Origin: Demequina phytophila
Lineage (GTDB): Bacteria; Actinomycetota; Actinomycetes; Actinomycetales; Demequinaceae
Assembly (NCBI RefSeq): GCF_000971135.1
Contig: NZ_BBLW01000004.1
Coordinates: 248,001-312,000, forward strand
DNA: 64,000 bases
Direction of reading: 5' to 3'
A program made the translations under genes and the position numbers. The notes beneath the pieces are model-generated. The model had not been told where the DNA came from, searched no databases, and saw nothing but the letters and a program-made list of their open reading frames with translations. Below are positions 43,783-52,188 of the stretch, one piece after another. Position 1 is the first letter of the stretch, and each line of letters starts with the position of its first letter.

Positions 43783-43826
43783 CGCGAGAGGCCCCGGGGA
43801 CGATGCGTTCCCCGGGGCCTCTCGCG
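43783..43826 (+). terminator. Terminator of the DUF3107 gene, loop carries the 11-bp motif
   Basis: CGCGAGAGGCCCCGGGGA (43783-43800) pairs with its exact complement at 43809-43826, giving an 18-bp stem with an 8-nt loop. The stem top and loop together contain GGGACGATGCG (43797-43807). Confidence 0.85.
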
Positions 43827-43857
43827 CGTCCGGGGCGCCGCTGGCGCGGCGCGCGAC

Positions 43858-43895
43858 GGGACGATGCGCCGGTCACCCGGCCCGCGCATCGTCCC
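43858..43895. repeat. Inverted pair of the GGGACGATGCG motif, 16-nt spacer
   Basis: GGGACGATGCG (43858-43868) and CGCATCGTCCC (43885-43895) are exact inverted copies with 16 nt between them. The element spans the stop codon of the DppC-like gene. The same arms and the same spacing occur at 55879-55916. Confidence 0.8.
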
Positions 43896-44895
43896 CCGTC
43901 CCGGAGACGGTCCGCACCTCGGTGACGCCGCCGTCGACCTGGAGGCCCTTCCTGCGTGCGGCGCGCGCCCGCTCGCCGGCGGACCGCAGGCGGGGGTTGA
44001 CGTACTCGTCGATGCCGAAGTTCACGAGCGACAGCGCCATGCCCAGCAGCGCGATGCACAGGCCGGCCGGGATGTACCACCACCAGTAGTCGGGGAAGGC
44101 GCCGTTCTGCTGCGCCCAGAACAGGATCGTGCCCCAGTTGAGGTTGGTGATGGGGATGACGCCGATGAACGCGAGCGTGGTGAGCCCCAGCACCGCGGCG
44201 GTGACGGTGCCCACGAAGCTGGACGCGATGATCGCGGTGAGGTTGGGCAGCATCTCGACGGCGATGATGCGCCACAGCTTCTCGCCGTTGGCCTTGGCGG
44301 CCTGAACGAAGTCCCTGTTGCGCAGCGACATCGTCTGCGCGCGCAGCACCCGGGCACCCCACGCCCAGCCGGTGATCGCGAGCACCCCCGCGATGAGCAT
44401 GAGCGGCGGGTCCTCGTACTGCGAGGCCACGATGATGATGAGCGGGAGGCCGGGGATCACCAGGAACACGTTGGTGAGCGCGGACAGCGACTCGGATCGC
44501 CAGCCGGCGACGTAGCCGGCCACGACTCCGACGATCACGGCGACGAGCGTGGCGAGGACGCCCGCGAGGAAGCCGACGACCAGCACGCCGCGGGTGCCGT
44601 AGACGATCTGGCTGAACACGTCCTCGCCCATGTGGGTGGTGCCCAGCCAGTGCGCGGCGGACGGCGGCTGGCGCAGCGCCATGAAGTCCTTCTCGAGCGG
44701 GTCGTACGGCGCGATCAGCGGTGCGAGCACGGCGACGACCACGAAGACGCCCAGGATCGCGAGGCCCGCGAGGGACTTGCCGTTGCGGAACATCGCGAAG
44801 GACTGCCCGATGCGCGGGGCCCGGCGTGGCCGTTGCGGCTCGGTGGCGCTGGCGTCGTCGGTCGGGGCGGTCGCGGGTGCGGTGGTGAGCGACAT
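43873..44895 (-). CDS. Dpp/Opp-type ABC permease, second membrane subunit (DppC-like)
   Basis: 340 residues with six membrane helices. The conserved DppC/OppC landmarks are the N-terminal helix after FRNGKSLAGLAI, the loop HWLGTTHMGEDVFSQIVYGTR, and the EAA-like cytoplasmic loop around KANGEKLWRIIAVEMLPN. It pairs with the DppB-like subunit whose gene ends 1 bp upstream. C-terminal residues 330-340 contain GDDARAG, coded by one arm of the 11-bp motif pair. The ABC complex is encoded by this and the three genes above it; see the binding protein for substrate. Confidence 0.93.
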   Translation of the reverse strand: MSLTTAPATAPTDDASATEPQRPRRAPRIGQSFAMFRNGKSLAGLAILGVFVVVAVLAPLIAPYDPLEKDFMALRQPPSAAHWLGTTHMGEDVFSQIVYGTRGVLVVGFLAGVLATLVAVIVGVVAGYVAGWRSESLSALTNVFLVIPGLPLIIIVASQYEDPPLMLIAGVLAITGWAWGARVLRAQTMSLRNRDFVQAAKANGEKLWRIIAVEMLPNLTAIIASSFVGTVTAAVLGLTTLAFIGVIPITNLNWGTILFWAQQNGAFPDYWWWYIPAGLCIALLGMALSLVNFGIDEYVNPRLRSAGERARAARRKGLQVDGGVTEVRTVSGTGDDARAG

Positions 44896-44896
44896 G

Positions 44897-45880
44897 TCAG
44901 GACTCCATCTGGCGCGTGCGCGGGTCGAGGGCCGCGTACGCCACGTCGGCGAGGATGTTGGCGACGAGCACGGCGAGGGTGATCACCAGGAACAGGCCCT
45001 GCATCAGCGGGTAGTCCTTGGCGCTCGTGGCGTCGAGCAGCAGCTTGCCCACGCCGGGGTAGGAGAACACGAGCTCCATGACGAGCGTGCCGCCCACGAT
45101 GAAGCCGAGCGCGAGCGCGAAGCTCGACAGCTGCGGCAGCACCGCGTTGCGCGACGCGTAGTGCGTGAGGACGCGGCGCTGGCGCAGGCCCTTGGCCTGC
45201 GCGACGGTGACGTAGTCCTCGTCGAGCACGGTGATCATCATGTTGCGCATGCCGAGCACCCAGCCGCCGAGCGACGCGACCACGATGGTGAGCGCCGGGA
45301 GCGTGCCGTGCGCGATGACCTGGCCGATGAAGTCCCACGACCACTCGGGCTGCGATCCCTTGTCGTAGGCATGCGACGCGGGGAACCAGCCGAGCGTGGT
45401 GGAGAACACCGCGATGACGATGAGCCCCATCCAGAAGTACGGCACGGTCGAGAAGAACGTCGCGAACGGGACCGCCCAGTCGGCGCGCGAGCCGCGCCTC
45501 CAGCCGATCACGGAACCGAGCGACGTGCCGATGAGGAAGCTCAGCACGGTCGCGATGCCCACCAGGCCCAGGGTCCACGGCAGCGCGGACGCGATCACCG
45601 CGGACACCGGCGCGAGACCGTTCGAGATGGACACGCCCAGGTCGCCGGAGAACAGCAGGCCCCAATAGTCGAGGTACTGCTGGAGCATCGACTTGTCGGA
45701 GTCGAGCCCGAACAGCGTGGTGAGCGACTCGATCGACTCCGGACTGACCTTGCCCTGGTTGCGCGCGAGGTACGCGGAGATCGGGTCGCCCTTCATCAGC
45801 CGTGGCAGGAAGAAGTTGATGGTGATCGCCGCCCACGCGGTGAACAGGTAGAACGCCATGCGGCGCAGGATGAATCTCAC
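44897..45880 (-). CDS. Dpp/Opp-type ABC permease, first membrane subunit (DppB-like)
   Basis: 327 residues, six helices, with the DppB landmarks: amphipathic N-terminus (MRFILRRMAFYLFTAW), a long periplasmic loop, GTSLGSVIGWRRGS, and the EAA loop VAQAKGLRQRRVLTHYASRNAVLPQ-type near 225-248. It forms the translocation pore with the DppC-like subunit. Start GTG 45880 follows GAGGAGC at 4 nt. It is 1 bp upstream of the OppF gene stop boundary and cotranscribed. Confidence 0.93.
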   Translation of the reverse strand: MRFILRRMAFYLFTAWAAITINFFLPRLMKGDPISAYLARNQGKVSPESIESLTTLFGLDSDKSMLQQYLDYWGLLFSGDLGVSISNGLAPVSAVIASALPWTLGLVGIATVLSFLIGTSLGSVIGWRRGSRADWAVPFATFFSTVPYFWMGLIVIAVFSTTLGWFPASHAYDKGSQPEWSWDFIGQVIAHGTLPALTIVVASLGGWVLGMRNMMITVLDEDYVTVAQAKGLRQRRVLTHYASRNAVLPQLSSFALALGFIVGGTLVMELVFSYPGVGKLLLDATSAKDYPLMQGLFLVITLAVLVANILADVAYAALDPRTRQMES

Positions 45881-45881
45881 G

Positions 45882-46691
45882 TCAGCTCCTCAGGCTCGCG
45901 GTGCCGGCGGGCCCGGCGAAGTGCCGGTCCGGGTCCGGGGACGCGTCGCGCAGCGCGCGGGTGTACTCGTGCTGGGGATCGAGGATCACGCCGTCGGCGT
46001 CCCCGCGCTCCACCACCACGCCGTGGTGGAGCACCATGATCCGGTCGGAGAAGTGCCGGGCGGTCGCGAGGTCGTGCGTGATGTAGAGGACGCCCAGGTT
46101 CGACTCGCGCTGCAGGTCGGCGAGCAGGTTGAGGACGCCGAGCCGGATGGAGACGTCGAGCATCGACACGGGCTCGTCCGCGATCAGCAGCTCGGGGCGC
46201 GACGCGAGCGCGCGGGCGATCGCGACGCGTTGCCGCTGGCCTCCCGACAGCTCGTGGGGGCGCCGGTCGACGGTCGCGGAGGGGTCGAGCCGCACGCGCT
46301 CGAGCAGCGCCATCACCTCGGACTCGACCTGGTCCTTGGGGACCACCTTGTCGAGCCGCAGCGGCCGCTCGAGGTGGTGACGGATGGTGTGGTACGGGTT
46401 GAGCGAGGCGAACGGATCCTGGAAGACCATGCGCACGCGCTGGCGGTAGCGGCGCAGGCCGGGGCCACGATGCGGGATCGGCTTGCCGTCGAGCAGCACC
46501 TCCCCCGTGGTCGCCCGCTCCAGCTGGGTGAGGATCTTCGCGATGGTCGACTTGCCGGAGCCCGACTGCCCGACGAGCGCGATGGTCTGGCCCGACTCGA
46601 GCGAGAAGCTCACGTCGTCGAGCGCGAGCATGTCGCCCGCGCCGCGCACCTTGTACCGCTTGGTGACGTTCCTGAACTCGAGCGTGGTCAT
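45882..46691 (-). CDS. ABC transporter ATPase, OppF/DppF-like
   Basis: 269 residues with Walker A GQSGSGKS (~40-47), Q-loop MVFQDPFASLNP, signature LSGGQRQRVAIARAL, Walker B LLIADEP and switch His ITHDL. The C-terminal DPQHEYTRALRDASPDPDRHF is the OppF-type dimer tail. It pairs with the OppD-like ATPase encoded just upstream (start overlaps that stop by 4 bp, ATGA). Energises the oligosaccharide/peptide-type importer. Confidence 0.94.
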   Translation of the reverse strand: MTTLEFRNVTKRYKVRGAGDMLALDDVSFSLESGQTIALVGQSGSGKSTIAKILTQLERATTGEVLLDGKPIPHRGPGLRRYRQRVRMVFQDPFASLNPYHTIRHHLERPLRLDKVVPKDQVESEVMALLERVRLDPSATVDRRPHELSGGQRQRVAIARALASRPELLIADEPVSMLDVSIRLGVLNLLADLQRESNLGVLYITHDLATARHFSDRIMVLHHGVVVERGDADGVILDPQHEYTRALRDASPDPDRHFAGPAGTASLRS

Positions 46692-47563
46692 CGCGCGACC
46701 TCCTTCCGGGCGCCCGAGGCGACCCGCGCATCGTCCCCGCGCACGAAGCCGCCGCGGTCCCCGGTGAGGCTGGGGAACGAGGACAGCAGGCGGCGGGTGT
46801 ACTCGTGCTGCGCGTCGCGGTAGATCCGCTCGGCCGTGTCGATCTCGACGATCCGGCCGTCCTTCATCACCGCGATCCGGTCGGAGATCTCGAGCAGCAG
46901 CGGCAGGTCGTGAGTGATGAAGATGACGGAGAAGCCCAGCTCCTCACGCAGCTCGGAGATCTGGCGGAGGATCCCCCGCTGGACCAGGACGTCGAGCGCG
47001 GTGGTCGGCTCGTCCATGATCATGAGCTGGGGCCGCAGCGCCATCGCCATGGCGATCATCACGCGCTGGCGCATCCCTCCGGAGAGCTCGTGCGGGTAGC
47101 TCTTGACCCGGTCGCGGCCCACTCCGACGATGTCGAGCAGCCGCGCGCACTCGTCGCGGCGCTCCGCCTTGCCCATGGAGGGGCGGTGCGTGGTGAAGAC
47201 GTCCTCGAGCTGGTCGCCGATCCGTGTCACCGGGTTGAGCGCGTTCATCGCGCCCTGGAACACCATCGACACCTTGTCCCACCGGAACGCGCGCAGCTGC
47301 TCGGGCGTGAGCGCGTTGATGTCGACGTCGCTGCCGGACTCGTCGTGGAACACGGTGTGCCCGCCGGTGATGACGGCCGGCGGCTTGAGGAGCCGCTGGA
47401 TGCCGTACGCGAGCGTGGTCTTGCCGCAGCCGGACTCGCCGGCGAGCCCGAGGATCTCGCCGCGGCGCAGCTCGAGCGAGACGTCGCGGACGGCCTCGAC
47501 CGGCGGGTCGACGTCGTAGGTGACGCTGAACCCGGAGACGGTCAGCAGGGTGTCGGAGGTCAA
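46688..47563 (-). CDS. ABC transporter ATPase, OppD/DppD-like (TTG start)
   Basis: 291 residues with Walker A GESGCGKT, signature LSGGMRQRVMIAMAM, Walker B LMIMDEPTTALD and switch His ITHDL. A long basic C-terminus completes the subunit; the usual OppD C-terminal Cys cluster is not seen. The start is TTG at 47563, supported by GAGGAG 6 nt upstream; no ATG/GTG candidate has a ribosome site. A copy of the 11-bp motif encodes GDDARV near the end. Together with OppF it drives the permease pair. Confidence 0.92.
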   Translation of the reverse strand: MTSDTLLTVSGFSVTYDVDPPVEAVRDVSLELRRGEILGLAGESGCGKTTLAYGIQRLLKPPAVITGGHTVFHDESGSDVDINALTPEQLRAFRWDKVSMVFQGAMNALNPVTRIGDQLEDVFTTHRPSMGKAERRDECARLLDIVGVGRDRVKSYPHELSGGMRQRVMIAMAMALRPQLMIMDEPTTALDVLVQRGILRQISELREELGFSVIFITHDLPLLLEISDRIAVMKDGRIVEIDTAERIYRDAQHEYTRRLLSSFPSLTGDRGGFVRGDDARVASGARKEVAR

Positions 47564-47601
47564 GGGTGGCTCCTCGGATGATGCGGGTGAAGCGGGTGGT
47601 G

Positions 47602-47637
47602 CCGGCGGGGCCGGGGCGATCGCCCCGGCCCCGCCGG
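47602..47637 (-). terminator. Attenuator hairpin between binding-protein gene and ABC genes
   Basis: CCGGCGGGGCCGGGGCGA (47602-47619) is followed immediately by its exact complement (47620-47637): a 36-bp perfect palindrome with no loop. It lies 15 bp after the binding-protein stop and 39 bp before the OppD start, the classic site for a hairpin that lowers expression of downstream transporter genes relative to the binding protein. Confidence 0.75.
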
Positions 47638-47651
47638 TCCGTCCGGGTGGG

Positions 47652-49334
47652 TCAGCTCGCGGGCTCGAGGCTCGTGAGGATGAGCACCGAGGTCGGCTGC
47701 GTCGGGTCGGCGTTGACGTACGGGTCCTCGTCCGAGGGCCAGCCGACGTAGTTGCGGGTGTTGAACTCGCTGATGAACGGGCGGGTGCCGATCGGCATCG
47801 CCGGGACATCCTCGACGAAGATCTGCTGGACCTTCTCGAGGGCCGCGGTCCGGTCCGCGTCGTCGGTCGCGTTGGCGTACGCGTTGAGCGCGTCCGTCGC
47901 CTCGGGGTTGTCGTAGCGCCCGAAGTTGTTGTTCGCGGCCTCGCCCACCGGCATGAGCCAGCGGCCGTCCATGATGTTGGAGTAGATGTCGTACGGCGTC
48001 GCGCCCGTGTCGGTCCAGTGCAGGATCGCCTGGAAGTCGCCGTTGGACTTGTCCGCCCACCAGGTGTCGACGTCGGGGGTGTCGACCTTGGCGTCGACGC
48101 CGAGCGCCTTGACCTCGTCGGCGATCAGCGAGATGCCGGTGACGTAGTCGTTCCAGCCCTGCGGCACCTGGAGGGTGAACTCGACGTCCGTGCCGTCCGG
48201 GTCGACCAGCTGGTCGCCGCTCCACGTGTAACCGGCGTCCTCGAGGACGGCCTTGGCGCCCTCGACGTCGACCGCGTACTCCTTGCCCTGGTACTCGGCG
48301 TTGATGAACGGGTCGCCGGCCGGGGTGGGCAGGCCTGTGACCGAGGTGAGCAGCGGCACGCCGCCCTCGCGCGCGATCGCCTGGTGCTGCGTGCGGTCGA
48401 CCACCATGTTGACGGCCTGGCGGAACGCCACGTCGTCGAACGGCTTGGTGGTGGTGTTGACGTACATGGTGTCGATGCCGAGGCCGGCGGGCGCCCAGTA
48501 GACGTTGTGGTCGGCGTCCTTGTCGAGGTACGCCGACTGGACGTTGGGGATGAACGCCTGCGCCCAGTCCGCGTCGCCGCTCGCGAGCGCCGTGGTCAGC
48601 GCCGTGTTGTCGTTGTAGGAGACGTAGTAGAGCGTCGGCACGGCGAGCTCGCCGCCCCAGTAGTCGGTGCGGGCGTCCAGCTGCACGCTCTGCGAGGAGA
48701 AGCTCGTGAGCGTGTACGGGCCGGTGCCTACCGGCTCGAGGTTGGTCTCGGTGGTGGGGTCGGCGACGCCCTCCCACACGTGCTTCGGGACGATGAGCTT
48801 GTGCAGCACCTTGTCCTGCTTGACGTACATGGGGTTCGCGAAGCTCAGGGTGACGGTGTCGCCCTCGGTCGCGACGGAGGTGAGTCCGAGCGCGGCGGAG
48901 TCGAGCTCCGGGTGGTCGATGAACAGCTGGAACGTGAATGCGATGTCCTCGGCGGTGAAGTCCTCACCGTCGCTCCACTTGACGCCGTCGCGCGCGGTGA
49001 GGGTGACGGAGGTGTAGTCGTCCGACCACGCGATGTCGCTCGCGAGCCACGGCTTCACGTCCTGCGACGGGTCGACCAGGTTGACGATGGCGAGCGGCTC
49101 GAGGAGCGCGTTGATGTAGCCGAGCTTGAGCGCCGACGAGTCCCCGATCCACGGGTTGTTCGACTCGGTCGTGATGGCGCCGTCGGGCTTGGCGATGGTG
49201 AGCGGCGCGCCGGGCGTGGCGACCGAGCCGCCGCCGCTCTCGGACGGGTCGTCGGTGGCCTCTCCGCCGCCGGCGCACGCCGCGAGCGCGAGGGTCGTGG
49301 CCACGGACAGGGCCACCAGCGAGGACTTCCTCAT
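47652..49334 (-). CDS. Extracellular solute-binding protein, family 5 (lipoprotein)
   Basis: 560 residues: lipobox LAAC with acylated Cys20, then an SBP family 5 fold (peptide-type cluster C), with landmarks like WLASDIAWSDDYTSVTLTARDGVKWSDG and EPVGTGPYTL. Cluster C binding proteins take peptides or, in several thermophiles and actinobacteria, oligosaccharides; the GH3 gene beside it suggests beta-linked oligosaccharides here. Start ATG 49334 has AGAAGGAGAAAGAGG right before it, a strong site that suits a highly expressed lipoprotein. A hairpin separates it from the ABC genes. Confidence 0.93.
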   Translation of the reverse strand: MRKSSLVALSVATTLALAACAGGGEATDDPSESGGGSVATPGAPLTIAKPDGAITTESNNPWIGDSSALKLGYINALLEPLAIVNLVDPSQDVKPWLASDIAWSDDYTSVTLTARDGVKWSDGEDFTAEDIAFTFQLFIDHPELDSAALGLTSVATEGDTVTLSFANPMYVKQDKVLHKLIVPKHVWEGVADPTTETNLEPVGTGPYTLTSFSSQSVQLDARTDYWGGELAVPTLYYVSYNDNTALTTALASGDADWAQAFIPNVQSAYLDKDADHNVYWAPAGLGIDTMYVNTTTKPFDDVAFRQAVNMVVDRTQHQAIAREGGVPLLTSVTGLPTPAGDPFINAEYQGKEYAVDVEGAKAVLEDAGYTWSGDQLVDPDGTDVEFTLQVPQGWNDYVTGISLIADEVKALGVDAKVDTPDVDTWWADKSNGDFQAILHWTDTGATPYDIYSNIMDGRWLMPVGEAANNNFGRYDNPEATDALNAYANATDDADRTAALEKVQQIFVEDVPAMPIGTRPFISEFNTRNYVGWPSDEDPYVNADPTQPTSVLILTSLEPAS

Positions 49335-49425
49335 CCTCTTTCTCCTTCTGTGATGTGACGCCGGCCTGCCGCCGGCGGTCGCTTGACCTCGTTGTCAGTC
49401 CGCCCTGGGGGCGGGGAGCCGCGTG

Positions 49426-51906
49426 CTAGCCGTCCCTCCTCACCGGTTCGGGCGCCTCGAGCCGGACCGCGGTGTCCAGCCTGAGGTCGCGCACGGAGCG
49501 CCCGACGCGGAGACGGTACTCGCCGTTGGGCAGCGCCCAGGACGCCGCCTCCGCATCCCACACCTCGAGACGCCGGCGCGCGACGGGGACGCGCGCACGG
49601 ACGGTCTCGCCGGGCCGTGCGTGCACGGCCACGAATCCGCCGAGCCACCGCACGGGGCGCTCGTGCGCTCCCGCCGGGGCCTCGACGTACACCTGGATCA
49701 CCTCGCGACCCTCACGGTCGCCGGTGTTGGTGACCGCCACGTCGACCTCGACGCCGCCGTCGGGGGCGGGCGCCGCGGCGACGTCGTCGTAGCGCCAGCC
49801 CGTCCACCCGAGGCCATGGCCGAACGGCGCGGCGGGCGTCGCGCCCGAGCGCTCCCAGCCGCGGTACCCCACGTGCACGCCGTCGTCGTAGGAGAGGCTC
49901 CCCGCGTCCGGGACCGCGTGGGGCACGGGCACGTCGTCGGCGGACGCGGGGAGGGTCCACGGGAGCCGACCGGCCGGCTCGACGGCCCCGGCGAGCACGT
50001 CGGCGAGCGCGTGGCCCGCCTCCTGCCCGGGGAACCACGCCCAGATGACGGTGCGCGCGCGGTCGAGCCACGGCAGCAGCACGGGCGCGCCGGCGTTGAT
50101 CACGATCACGGCGTCGGGTGCGACGTCAAGCACGCGTGCGACCAGCTCGTCCTGGCGGCCGGGCAGGGCGAGGGTGGTGCGGTCCCAGCCCTCGGACTCC
50201 GACTCCTCGTTGGTGCCGACCACCACGACCGCGAGGTCCGCCGCGCGGGCGGCCTCGACGGCCGCCTCGATCTCCTGATCCGCGGTGGGCCCGGGGAGCG
50301 CATGGCGCGGCTCTGCGCGCACGAAACGGCCGTAGCCGCCCGCGTCGATCACGCCGAGCGTCGCGAGGATCTCGATCTCGCGCGCCTCCGCGACCGCGAC
50401 GTCGACCTCGATTCCGGCGGGGTTGTTCACCGAGGAGTCGAGCACGCAGTCGACGCCCACCGCGGCCTCGCTCGCGGAGGCCTCGACGCCGTCGATGACG
50501 ATCCGGTGGGCTCCCACGGTGCCCACGGAGAGCCGGTGCACGCCGGGCTCGTCGAGGCGCACCCGGATGCGCAGCTCCGCGCTGCGCGCATGCGGGTGGA
50601 GGTCCTTGTCCCAGCCCGCCCAGGAGCTCGCGTCGGTGCGCGAGAGCTCGATCCCCGCATCGTCCCGCTGCACCAGGGTGGCGGCACCTCGCGCCGCGAC
50701 GTCGAGGCGCGGCGCGAAGGCGCGCGGGTCGCCGCCGCGCTCGAGGACGATGCGCGCGTCGGGCCAGCGCACGGCGAGACCTTCGGCGGGGGTCGCCACG
50801 TGCGCGGGGTGGACGGTCGAGGAGCCGCCGCCGAGGACGTGAGGCCGGGCGGCGTTGGCACCGATCAGCGCGATGGTCGTGGGGGCCGGCCGGTCCCAGG
50901 GCGCGACGCCCTCGCGTCGGAGCACCACCATGGACGATGCGGCGGCGCGGCGGACCAGCGCGCGGAGGTCGGCCGCGTGGGTCACCGGGGCGGGCTCCGC
51001 GCCGAGCGCGCCCACGCGGTGGGCGAGCAGGAGGAGGCGCGCGACCTTGTCGTCGATCTCGCGCTCGCTCACGCGGCCGGCCTCGACGGCGGCGAGGAGG
51101 CGCTCGGCCCAGGGGCCGCCGGGCCCCGGCATGACGAGGTCGAGCCCTCCGTTCGCGGCGGCGGTCGCGGTGCGTGTGGCCTCCCAGTCGGAGACCACGA
51201 CGCCGTCGAAGCCCAGCTCGTCCTTGAGGATGTCGACCACCAGGTGGCGGTGCTCGGTCATGGGCGCGGCCTCGATGCCGTCGTCGGCGCCGTTGTACGC
51301 GGCCATCACCGACCAGACGCCGGCGCGGACCGCGTCCTCGAACGGCGCGAGGTAGACCTCGCGCAGGGCCTGCATCCCGACGCGCGAGACGTACGTGGTG
51401 CGCTCGGTCTCGGAGTCGTTGGCGAGGTAGTGCTTCATGCACGCGCCCACGCCCTGGTCCTGGATCCCGGAGGCCACGGACACGCCGATCGCGGAGGTGA
51501 GGAACGGGTCCTCGGAGAAGCATTCGAAGTGCCGCCCGCCCACCGGGGTGCGCTGGAGGTTGACCTGCGGTGCCAGCACCACGTCGACGCCGTGATCACG
51601 CGCCTCGCGCCCGAAGGCCTGGCCCACCTCGAACGCGAGCGCGACGTCCCAGGTGGCCGCGACGGCGCTGGGCGTGGGGAACAGGATCGAGGTCGCCCCC
51701 TCGACCTCACCGAGCCCGCGGACCCCGACGGGCCCGTCCGAGAAGGTCACGGGTCGCAGGCCGATCCCGGGCAGCGCGTGGAGGTGCCACATCGAGCGGC
51801 CGGTGAGGAGGCGCACCTTGTCCGCGAGGGGAAGCGCGCGCGCCGCCGCACGGCAGTCGGCGAGAGTGGCGAACGCCTCGGGGGCGGTCAGCGACGGCGT
51901 TGTCAC
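49426..51906 (-). CDS. GH3 beta-glucosidase with PA14 insertion
   Basis: 826 residues: an N-terminal GH3 TIM barrel (~20-300) with the catalytic nucleophile Asp240 in VVSDWEA and KHYLANDSE; a GH3 C-terminal domain split by a PA14-like insertion (~380-520) and resumed with the acid/base loop ESESEGWDR; and a fibronectin type III-like end (VAVTNTGDREGREVIQVYVEAP). This layout fits barley/Kluyveromyces-type beta-glucosidases acting on short beta-glucosides. No signal peptide is present, so it acts in the cytoplasm on imported sugars. GTG 51906 follows GAGGAG at 8 nt. Confidence 0.94.
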   Translation of the reverse strand: MTTPSLTAPEAFATLADCRAAARALPLADKVRLLTGRSMWHLHALPGIGLRPVTFSDGPVGVRGLGEVEGATSILFPTPSAVAATWDVALAFEVGQAFGREARDHGVDVVLAPQVNLQRTPVGGRHFECFSEDPFLTSAIGVSVASGIQDQGVGACMKHYLANDSETERTTYVSRVGMQALREVYLAPFEDAVRAGVWSVMAAYNGADDGIEAAPMTEHRHLVVDILKDELGFDGVVVSDWEATRTATAAANGGLDLVMPGPGGPWAERLLAAVEAGRVSEREIDDKVARLLLLAHRVGALGAEPAPVTHAADLRALVRRAAASSMVVLRREGVAPWDRPAPTTIALIGANAARPHVLGGGSSTVHPAHVATPAEGLAVRWPDARIVLERGGDPRAFAPRLDVAARGAATLVQRDDAGIELSRTDASSWAGWDKDLHPHARSAELRIRVRLDEPGVHRLSVGTVGAHRIVIDGVEASASEAAVGVDCVLDSSVNNPAGIEVDVAVAEAREIEILATLGVIDAGGYGRFVRAEPRHALPGPTADQEIEAAVEAARAADLAVVVVGTNEESESEGWDRTTLALPGRQDELVARVLDVAPDAVIVINAGAPVLLPWLDRARTVIWAWFPGQEAGHALADVLAGAVEPAGRLPWTLPASADDVPVPHAVPDAGSLSYDDGVHVGYRGWERSGATPAAPFGHGLGWTGWRYDDVAAAPAPDGGVEVDVAVTNTGDREGREVIQVYVEAPAGAHERPVRWLGGFVAVHARPGETVRARVPVARRRLEVWDAEAASWALPNGEYRLRVGRSVRDLRLDTAVRLEAPEPVRRDG

Positions 51907-51984
51907 CGGTGGAGCTCCTCATCATCGAGCGGACTCGCACCCTCGAGAGGGCGCCGGCCCCGCGGTGGGGGCCTCTGGCGCTAG

Positions 51985-52014
51985 AACTTACAATGCTGTC
52001 AGTAACAATTTCAA
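51985..52014 (-). promoter_or_regulatory. Promoter and candidate TetR operator of the GH3/ABC operon
   Basis: On the minus strand TTGAAA (52009-52014) and TAAGTT (51985-51990) are 18 bp apart. Within the spacer lies TTACAATGCTGTCAGTAA (51988-52005), where TTAC and GTAA are inverted half sites 10 bp apart. Binding there would block RNA polymerase, and the divergent TetR gene is the obvious candidate repressor. Confidence 0.5.
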
Positions 52015-52188
52015 ACCGGCGCGGCGAAGTGTTGCCGTTCCGTGACCTGCGGCGGTGCGCGATACCCTCCACGGCACCTGCGTAGAGTGGGGCGCAGACC
52101 GCGACGACGGCCCGGCCCCGCGACCGCCGCAGGTCGCGTGCGCGGCCATCCGCGCTGGTGCAGGCGATGAAGCGGAGCGAGGGTGAGC

